This document shows, piece by piece, positions 55,210-64,000 of a stretch of DNA of 64,000 bases (the stretch's first letter is position 1; every line of letters starts with the position of its first letter). The stretch lies in assembly GCF_910592395.1 (NCBI RefSeq), contig NC_088315.1, positions 4,280,501-4,344,500 of the forward strand. The letters are read 5' to 3'. This DNA comes from Lineus longissimus (taxonomy: Eukaryota; Nemertea; Pilidiophora; Heteronemertea; Lineidae). The notes beneath the pieces are model-generated. The model had not been told where the DNA came from. It did no database searches and saw only the letters and a list, made by a program, of their open reading frames with translations. Both the position numbers and the translations under genes were made by a program.

Positions 55210-56749
55210 GTAATGATGTAATGCATATCTGTCAAATGGGAATAAGTCTATGTGCTGTCGTGATGGCTTATATTTGTGCTTTTATTGATTTATTTTAGTT
55301 CTTGCAGGGAAATTTTCTTCCAAAAAATTATAATTGAATATGTCCAGAAACAATTGTCCTTAGACCAAAGAACCAAATTGGGATGACCTGTAGGCTTCTA
55401 AACAACTTTTTAGCCTCAAAATGTAATTGTGTCTATAGATGCAGTGTCTTCAACAGTCACCTGCCTCTAGGTTAGCAGTGATGTTTGCCTCAAAAATAAC
55501 TAGTCCACTAAAAAGATTTTTCTGAAATCTGACCAATTCCTCAGAGGGTCAGAAGTTGTCCCAACTTGTTGCTCCGCTAGTATCAGGTTTTTAACTACAT
55601 ATTTGTCAATTAAAGCATCAGGTGTTATTTGTAGGAACCAATGTACATTTTATCTTTTATTTCAAGAATGTTTGGAATGTCACTAGAAATTAATTATTTC
55701 AGATGGTCATGTATAAAAGATTTGGTACCGATGTTGAATGGGATTGCATGCAATAAGTTTATTTTTGAAGATTCAAACTACAAGATGAAAACGTTATGCC
55801 AAATTGTTTTCCTTTGAAAGAAATACAACTGATAGTTCCATTGTAAATGGCTTCTACTTTGGTTTGGTTAGCAGTGTACTTCTCACCACTGTTTTGGTTT
55901 GGGGCCAGGTTATGTCTCTGCACTTCTGAATGGGGTATGTGGAATAATTGGTGTGATGAAATGGAATCATGGTTGGAAATTAGACTGGCCCTAGCCCCAA
56001 TGGTATTCTTGTTTCCCCAAATGGACCCGTCGATAGGTACTGGTTGAAATTTCTTCGTCTTGAAAATATGGCCACCAATGTATTCTGTAGTACATAATAA
56101 TAAATTTTATATTAGTGGAGTCAGTTATTGTCTTTCTTTCTTTCCGTTTCTTTCCCCCATGTTCAGTATATATCATTTTGATGTGCTGGAGCACTTGGAA
56201 ATCCCCAAAACCACGTCTGACTTTGTGCCTAATGTGGTGACCTGCTTCTAAACCAATCAGAGGCCTGCCCACAAGGGTTGTGGGCCCTGACTTTCCTTTG
56301 CCTCACCCATTTGAATGGGTAGCTGTATCTATACTTTGATAAAGATCCGTATTGGTATTTCAGAGCGATGTGGCTCCCAAAAACCATCATGCCTGAAGTG
56401 TTGTCATCTCATGCAAACGATGACCCTCCCTGGCCTCTGATCTGCCATGTTCATGCCTGAAGTGTCTGTATGGAAAGCCTGAAGAATATTTCTCCCCTGG
56501 TTGTGAGTGTCTTACACCTCTCTTGCACTGTTGTGACTGTCTTTGATCTGCCTGGTTGAAGCCTGAAGTGTCTACAGAAAGCCTGCCTAGCATAGCGGTC
56601 TGTTCAAGCATGTAGTATCTCTAGAAAGCCTTCATGTTCATGTTTGAGGGTATATGGAAAGTCTAGTATCAATGACCATTTGACAGCAGTTATAATCAGT
56701 AGTCTGGTATGGTTTATGAGGTTGACTGATGACGCCAGTTCCTCAATGA
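55210..56749. other. Spacer between dispanin gene and satellite array
   Basis: No gene was recognised. The motif tgcctgaagtg(t) recurs at about 56390, 56454 and 56562, each with nearby agaaagcctg- or gaaagcctg-like text, so a degenerate short repeat runs from about 56380 to 56640 just before the array. Confidence 0.45.
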
Positions 56750-56847
56750 GCAATGCCGGATTTGAATTAAGATTCGAGTCGATTCTTTTAAACTCGGAAA
56801 TGCCCATGCACACGGCAATCGTATCTATGTAGCTCCGTGCACGTGAT

Positions 56848-57177
56848 TTGAAGGGACAATTTCGGTGTGCGCGGGGATTTAGGTAGCCAGGAAGTTGATA
56901 TGTAATTTGAATCTATCCGCCTGCTCATCACTGTAGTTACAAACTAAATGCTCATCACTAATGATGAATTTAGCGTGTAATGTGAGACGGGTTTAACGTG
57001 ACCTGCAAATCTGAGATTTTTAGGCAAACGTACAGTTACATTCCGTTTTGGTGAGATCTTTTTTGCTGTTTGATGATATGTCAATAATTCTCTCAGCTCC
57101 TTGAAAAGTCACGGTCCTATACTTGAAGCTATTTTGCATGAAAAACTGCCTGTCTCATGCGAAAGTTGTCCCTTCAA
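56848..57177. repeat. Inverted-repeat-bounded 330-bp segment inside each satellite unit
   Basis: ttgaagggacaatttcg at 56848-56864 is the reverse complement, with one inserted base, of cgaaagttgtcccttcaa at 57160-57177. The same pair appears in each later unit. No target-site duplication is obvious, so this may be a captured MITE or just a structural arm. Confidence 0.6.
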
Positions 57178-57650
57178 CAAAGAATGTTTGTAGCTGATTT
57201 TATGGTTTGAATGGCCATTTTGAAAAAGGGTTTGGAATCGAGGTCAACCAAAATAGTTGTTGGCCTCAATGTACCCTCGGGAATTCAAGCCGCCGACTAG
57301 TCAAACCATTCTCTGGAGTGCTCGAACACCTGGAATCAGTGTGTACTTCAGCTTGAAAAGTTCGGGTGAAGGGGTTTTCCTCATGATAATATTCACAATG
57401 GTATAAGATGATGATGGTATAAGAGGGCCGGCGAATCTAGGAACTGGAAGAAGAGGGAGCGTGCACTGCATTTCTCATCAAAATTCCTGGACAGGTGTGT
57501 TCCAAAATTTCATAAGTGGTCAATTAAAAAAAGTTTACATCAATTAGGAGCCGCGCGTCTGGTGCACCCGCTTGGATCCGCGCCTGATAAACGTACATGA
57601 ATGAATAATAATAAGAAAATGCTTAAAAAAAACAGGAAAACTAAGGCTAA

Positions 57651-57722
57651 ATTCGCCGGGGTTCGAACCCGTGACCATCCAATCCGCAGTGAAACCGTCT
57701 AACCGCCGAGGCCATCAAGGCT
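57651..57722 (-). repeat. tRNA-like (SINE-type) module, repeated in every satellite unit
   Basis: On the minus strand, gatggcctcggcggttagac resembles an A box, and ggtcacgggttcgaaccccg is a perfect B box with paired T-arm. The 72-nt stretch is tRNA-sized, but its anticodon arm does not fold well and the acceptor ends do not pair, so I call it tRNA-derived rather than a tRNA gene. Matching copies are at about 58924-58995, 60192-60263, 61458-61529 and 62727-62798. A sixth copy is cut by the window end. Confidence 0.7.
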
Positions 57723-60700
57723 TTACTGATAGGGGCATGATAGACAGGCATTTAGCTTGTTCAATTCGTCGCCATATTGAAAAAGCGCCTTGATTGTGAC
57801 GAGGTCTCGCTGGCGGAAGAGTAATTGGGTTCAAATAGTCCCAGATAATCGTATAATTCAATATTGCGACATAGTTTTCTTGATGGATCGTATTTATACA
57901 GCTCGGTGATATATTAGATAATGCTCGCAGTTGCTTTTAATGTTTGAATGGCTTTCCCAAAAAAATTTTAGAAGCGAGGTCAACAGGGTCAAAAGAAATA
58001 GTCTTTGGCGCCAATGATGTCAGCAATGCCGGATTTGAATTAAGATTCGAGTCGATTCTTTTGGAGTCGGAAATGCCCATGCACACGGCAATCGTATCTA
58101 TATAGCTCCGTGCCGGTGATTTGAAGGGACAATTTCGGTGTGCGCGGGGATTTAGGTAGCCAGGAAGTTGATATGTAATTTGAATCTATCCGCCTGCTCA
58201 TCACTGTAGTTACAAACTAAATGCTCATCACTAATGATGAATTTAGCGTGTAATGCGAGACGGGTTTGACGTGACTTGCAAATCTTAGATTTTTAGGCAA
58301 ACGTACAGTTACATTCCGTTTTGGTGAGATCTTTTTTGCTGTTGATATGTCAATAATTCTCTCAGCTCCTTGAGAATTCACGGTCCTATACTTGAAGCTA
58401 TTTTGCATGAAAAACTGCCTGTCTCATGCGAAAGTTGTCCCTTCAACAAAGAATGTTTGTAGCTGATTTTATGGTTTGAATGGCCATTTTGAAAAAGGGT
58501 TTGGAATCGAGGTCAACCAAAATAGTTGTTGGCCTCAATGCACCCTCGGGAATTCAGGCCGCCGACTAGTCAAACCATTCTCTGGAGTGCTCGAACACCT
58601 GGAATCAGTGTGTACTTCAGCTTGAAAAGTTCGGGTGAAGGGGTTTTCCTCATGATATAATATTCACAATGGTATAAGATGATGGTATAAGAGGGCCGGC
58701 GAATCTAGGAACTGGAAGAAGAGGGGGCGTGCCCTGCATTTCTCATCAAAATTCCTGGACAGGTGTGTTCCAAAATTTCATAAGTGGTCAATTAAAAAAA
58801 GTTTACATCAATTAGGAGCCGCGCGTCTGGTGCACCCGCTTGGATCCGCGCCTGGTGAACGTACATGAATGAATAATAATAAGAAAATGCTTAAAAAAAA
58901 CAGGAAAACTAAGGCTAAATTCGCCGGGGTTCGAACCCGTGACCATCCAATCTGCAGTGAAACCGTCTAACCGCCGAGGCCATCAAGGCTTTACTGATAG
59001 GGGCATGATAGACAGGCATTTAGCTTGTTCAATTCGTCGCCATATTGAAAAAGCGCCTTGATTGTGACGAGGTCTCGCTGGCGGAAGAGTAATTGGGTTC
59101 AAATAGTCCCAGATAATCGTATAATTCAATATTGCGACATAGTTTTCTTGATGGATCGTATTTATACAGCTCGGTGATATATTAGATAATGCTCGCAGTT
59201 GCTTTTAATGTTTGAATGGCTTTCCCAAAAAAATTTTAGAAGCGAGGTCAACAGGGTCAAAGGAAATAGTCTTTGGCGCCAATGATGTCAGCAATGCCGG
59301 ATTTGAATTAAGATTCGAGTCGATTCTTTTGGAGTCGGAAATGCCCATGCACACGGCAATCGTATCTATATAGCTCCGTGCACGTGATTTGAAGGGACAA
59401 TTTCGGTGTGCGCGGGGATTTAGGTAGCCAGGAAGTTGATATGTAATTTGAATCTATCCGCCTGCTCATCACTGTAGTTACAAACTAAATGCTCATCACT
59501 AATGATGAATTTAGCGTGTAATGCGAGACGGGTTTGACGTGACTTGCAAATCTTAGATTTTTAGGCAAACGTACAGTTACATTCCGTTTTGGTGAGATCT
59601 TTTTTGCTGTTTGATGATATGTCAATAATTCTCTCAGCTCCTTGAGAATTCACGGTCCTATACTTGAAGCTATTTTGCATGAAAAACTGCCTGTCTCATG
59701 CGAAAGTTGTCCCTTCAACAAAGAATGTTTGTAGCTGATTTTATGGTTTGAATGGCCATTTTGAAAAAGGGTTTGGAATCGAGGTCAACCAAAATAGTTG
59801 TTGGCCTCAATGTACCCTCGGGAATTCAAGCCGCCGACTAGTCAAACCATTCTCTGGAGTGCTCGAACACCTGGAATCAGTGTGTACTTCAGCTTGAAAA
59901 GTTCGGGTGAAGGGGTTTTCCTCATGATAATATTCACAATGGTATAAGATGATGGTATAAGAGGGCCGGCGAATCTAGGAACTGGAAGAAGAGGGGGCGT
60001 GCACTGCATTTCTCATCAAAATTCCTGGACAGGTGTGTTCCAAAATTTCATAAGTGGTCAATTAAAAAAAGTTTACATCAATTAGGAGCCGCGCATCTGG
60101 TGCACCCGCTTGGATCCGCGCCTGATAAACGTACATGAATGAACAATAATAAGAAAATGCTTAAAAAAACAGGAAAACTAAGGCTAGATTCGCCGGGGTT
60201 CGAACCCGTGACCATCCAATCCGCAGTGAAACCGTCTAACCGCCGAGGCCATCAAGGCTTTACTGATAGGGGCATGATAGACAGGCATTTAGCTTGTTCA
60301 ATTCGTCGCCATATTGAAAAAGCGCCTTGATTGTGACGAGGTCTCGCTGGCGGAAGAGTAATTGGGTTCAAATAGTCCCAGATAATCGTATAATTCAATA
60401 TTGCGACAGAGTTTTCTTGATATATCGTATTTATACAGCTCGGTGATATATTAGATAATGCTCGCAGTTGCTTTTAATGTTTGAATGGCTTTCCCAAAAC
60501 AATTTTAGAAGCGAGGTCAACAGGGTCAAAAGAAATAGTCTTTGGCGCCAATGTCAGCAATGCCGGATTTGAATGAAGATTCAAGTCGATTCTTTTGGAG
60601 TCGGAAATGCCCATGCACACGGCAATCGTATCTATATAGCTCCGTGCAGGTGATTTGAAGGGACAATTTCGGTGTGCGCGGGGATTTAGGTAGCCAGGAA

Positions 60701-63700
60701 GTTGATATGTAATTTGAATCTATCCGCCTGCTCATCACTGTAGTTACAAACTAAATGCTCATCACTAATGATGAATTTAGCGTGTAATGTGAGACGGGAT
60801 TGACGTGACTTGCAAATCTTAGATTTTTAGGCAAACGTACAGTTACATTCCGTTTTGGTGAGATCTTTTTTGCTGTTTGATGATATGTCAATAATTCTCT
60901 CAGCTCCTTGAGAATTCACGGTCCTATACTTGAAGCTATTTTGCATGAAAAACTGCCTGTCTCATGCGAAAGTTGTCCCTTCAACAAAGAATGTTTGTAG
61001 CTGATTTTATGGTTTGAATGGCCATTTTGAAAAAGGGTTTGGAATCGAGGTCATCCAAAATAGTTGTTGGCCTCAATGTACCCTCGGGAATTCAAGCCGC
61101 CGACTAGTCAAACCATTCTCTGGAGTGCTCGAACACCTGGAATCAGTGTGTACTTCAGCTTGAAAAGTTCGGGTGAAGGAGTTTTCCTCATGATAATATT
61201 CACAATGGTATAAGATGATGGTATAAGAGGGCCGGCGAATCAAGGAACTGGAAGAAGAGGGAGCGTGCACTGCATTTCTCATCAAAATTCCTGGACAGGT
61301 GTGTTCCAAAATTTCATAAGTGGTCAATTAAAAAAAGTTTACATCAATTAGGAGCCGCGCGTCTGGTGCACCCGCTTGGATCCGCGCCTGATAAACGCAC
61401 ATGAATGAATAATAATAAGAAAATGCTTAAAAAAAACAGGAAAACTAAGTCTAGATTCGCCGGGGTTCGAACCCGTGACCATCTAATCCGCAGTGAAACC
61501 GTCTAACCGCCGAGGCCATCAAGGCTTTACTGATAGGGGCATGATAGACAGGCATTTAGCTTGTTCAATTCGTCGCCATATTGAAAAAGCGCCTTGATTG
61601 TGACGAGGTCTCGCTGGCGGAAGAGTAATTGGGTTCAAATAGTCCCAGATAATCGTATAATTCAATATTGCGACAGAGTTTTCTTGATATATCGTATTTA
61701 TACAGCTCGGTGATATATTAGATAATGCTCGCAGTTGCTTTTAATGTTTGAATGGCTTTCCCAAAAAAATTTTAGAAGCGAGGTCAACAGGGTCGAAAGA
61801 AATAGTCTTTGGCGCCAATGATGTCAGCAATGCCGGATTTGAATTAAGATTCAAGTCATTTCTTTTGGAGTCGGAAATGCCCATGCACACGGCAATCGTA
61901 TCTGTATAGCTCCGTGCAGGTGATTTGAAGGGACAATTTCGGTGTGCGCGGGGATTTAGGTAGCCAGGAAGTTGATATGTAATTTGAATCTATCCGCCTG
62001 CTCATCACTGTAGTTACAAACTAAATGCTCATCACTAATGATGAATTTAGCGTGTAATGTGAGACGGGTTTGACGTGACTAGCAAATCTTAGATTTTTAG
62101 GCAAACGTACAGTTATACATTCCGTTTTGGTGAGATCGTTTTTGCTGTTTTGATGATATGTCAATAATTCTCTCAGCTCCTTGAGAAGTCACGGTCCTAT
62201 ACTTGAAGCTATTTTGCATGAAAAACTGCCTGTCTCATGCGAAAGTTGTCCCTTCAACAAAGAATGTTTGTAGCTGATTTTATGGTTTGAATGGCCATTT
62301 TGAAAAAGGGTTTGGAATCGAGGTCAACCAAAATAGTTGTTGGCCTCAATGTACCCTCGGGAATTCAAGCCGCCGACTAGTCAAACCATTCTCTGGAGTG
62401 CTCGAACACCTGGAATCAGTGTGTACTTCAGCTTGAAAAGTTCGGGTGAAGGGGTTTTCCTCATGATAATATTCACAATGGTATAAGATGATGGTATAAG
62501 AGGACCGGCGAATCTAGGAACTGGAAGAAGAGGGAGCGTGCACTGCATTTCTCATCAAAATTCCTGGACAGGTGTGTTCCAAAATTTCATAAGTGGTCAA
62601 TTAAAAAAAGTTTACATCAATTAGGAGCCGCGCGTCTGGTGCACCCGCTTGGATCCGCGCCTGATAAACGTACATGAATAAATAATAATAATAAAATGCT
62701 TAAAAAAACAGGCAAACTAAGGCTAGAGTCGCCGGGGTTCGAACCCGTGACCATCCAATCCGCAGTGAAACCGTCCAACCGCCGAGGCCATCAAGGCTTT
62801 ACTGATAGGGGCATGATAGACAGGCATTTAGCTTGTTCAATTCGTCGCCATATTGAAAAAGCGCCTTGATTGTGACGAGGTCTCGCTGGCGGAAGAGTAA
62901 TTGGGTTCAAATAGTCCCAGATAATCGTATAATTCAATATTGCGACATAGTTTTCTTGATGGATCGTATTTATACAGCTCGGTGATATATTAGATAATGC
63001 TCGCAGTTGCTTTTAATGTTTGAATGGCTTTCCCAAAAAAATTTTAGAAGCGAGGTCAACAGGGTCGAAAGAAATAGTCTTTGGCGCCAATGATGTCAGC
63101 AATGCCGGATTTGAATTAAGATTCAAGTCGATTCTTTTGGAGTCGGAAATGCCCATGCACACGGCAATCGTATCTATATAGCTCCGTGCAGGTGATTTGA
63201 AGGGACAATTTCGGTGTGCGCGGGGATTTAGGTAGCCAGGAAGTTAATTTGAATCTATCCGCCTGCTCATCACTGTAGTTACAAACTAAATGCTCATCAC
63301 TAACGATGAATTTAGCGTGTAATGTGAGAAGGGTTTGACGTGACTTGCAAATCTTAGATATTTAAGCAAACGTACAGTTATACATTCCGTTTTGGTGAGA
63401 TCTTTTTTGCTGTTTTGATGATATGTCAATAATTCTCTCAGCTCCTTGAGAAGTCACGGTCCTATACTTGAAGCTATTTTGCATGAAAAACTGCCTGTCT
63501 CATGCGAAAGTTGTCCCTTCAACAAAGAATGTTTGTAGCTGATTTTATGGTTTGAATGGCCATTTTGAAAAAGGGTTTGGAATCGATGTCATCCAAAATA
63601 GTTGTTGGCCTCAATGTACCCTCGGGAATTCAAGCCGCCGACTAGTCAAACCATTCTCTGGAGTGCTCGAACACCTGGAATCAGTGTGTACTTCAGCTTG

Positions 63701-64000
63701 AAAAGTTCGGGTGAAGGGGTTTTCCTCATGATAATATTCACAATGGTATAAGATGATGGTATAAGAGGGCCGGCGAATCTAGGAACTGGAAGAAGAGGGA
63801 GCGTGCACTGCATTTCTCATCAAAATTCCTGGACAAGTGTGTTCCAAAATTTCATAAGTGGTCAATTAAAAAAAGTTTACATCAATTAGGAGCCGCGCGT
63901 CTGGTGCACCCGCTTGGATCCGCGCCTGATAAACGCACATGATTGAATAATAATAAGAAAATGCTTAAAAAAAACAGGAAAACTAAGGCTAGATTCGCCG

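Larger units (their letters stand above)
56750..64000. repeat. Tandem array of ~1.27-kb satellite units
   Basis: Units begin at the gcaatgccggatttgaat motif: 56750, 58023, 59291, 60557, 61827 and 63099. Unit lengths are 1273, 1268, 1266, 1270 and 1272 bp, with the last cut by the window edge at about 902 bp. The copies are very similar, differing by scattered substitutions and 2-6 bp indels. Some variants are shared only by neighbouring units (for example gatatatcg in units 3 and 4 versus gatggatcg elsewhere), which fits unequal exchange. No long open frame is conserved. Confidence 0.95.

Noticed and set aside
57651-57722. Functional tRNA gene in the satellite.
   Set aside because: The B box and T arm are good, but the acceptor ends do not pair and no clear anticodon arm forms. 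It is treated as tRNA-derived.
60139-60330. A 63-codon plus frame in the satellite containing GFEPVT.
   Set aside because: This string is the translation of the tRNA-like B box region read in the opposite sense. The frame is broken in other units, so it is not a gene.
56750-64000. CRISPR array or rDNA spacer as explanation for the tandem repeats.
   Set aside because: Units are 1.27 kb with no short-repeat/spacer structure, the genome is eukaryotic, and no rRNA gene sequence was seen in the unit.

Overview
The window is nuclear DNA from an invertebrate animal. Its genes have many small introns with GT..AG borders and codon phases that join cleanly, long AT-rich untranslated regions and AATAAA poly(A) signals. 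The gene set is animal: planar-polarity effector Fuzzy, ribosomal protein S13 with animal exon borders, PTDSS2, UBE2M, a sperm-type SLC9C exchanger, ATG101 and GTPBP10. A complete sperm-type Na+/H+ exchanger and the tRNA- and 5S-like repeats fit a marine invertebrate, but I cannot name the phylum.

Layout. 1201-5685 (+): FUZ, with its N-terminal exon(s) missing or upstream of the window. 8234-10498 (-): RPS13, whose TOP-type promoter is partly duplicated in tandem. 14581-22073 (-): PTDSS2, 11 coding exons with a long 3' UTR. 23171-24844 (+): UBE2M (UBC12), head to head with PTDSS2. 27549-35496 (-): an SLC9C1-type exchanger of 20 exons and 1352 aa, with exchanger, voltage-sensor and cyclic-nucleotide-binding modules. 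36182-38774 (+): ATG101, head to head with SLC9C1. 43257-46215 (-): a nine-exon, 327-aa coiled-coil gene that I read as an animal relative of the fungal eisosome BAR proteins Pil1/Lsp1, ending in a proline-rich PPxY tail. 47222-50426 (-): GTPBP10. 52008-53465 (+): a proline/glutamine-rich dispanin (CD225). From 56750 to the right edge there is only a tandem array of about 1.27-kb units, five complete and one partial, each carrying a tRNA-like module.

The genes do not form one pathway; the order looks like ordinary compact invertebrate gene packing. Three pairs are divergent (PTDSS2/UBE2M, SLC9C1/ATG101, GTPBP10/dispanin) and several are convergent; the poly(A) signals of ATG101 and the Pil1-like gene are only about 45 bp apart. 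All exon models below were read by eye from splice sites, reading-frame continuity and recalled family sequences. No search was run. Coding ends are therefore firmer than UTR ends.

The parts most worth following up are the Pil1-like protein, the complete voltage- and nucleotide-gated exchanger, the duplicated RPS13 promoter, the nested palindrome upstream of PTDSS2, and the tRNA-bearing satellite.
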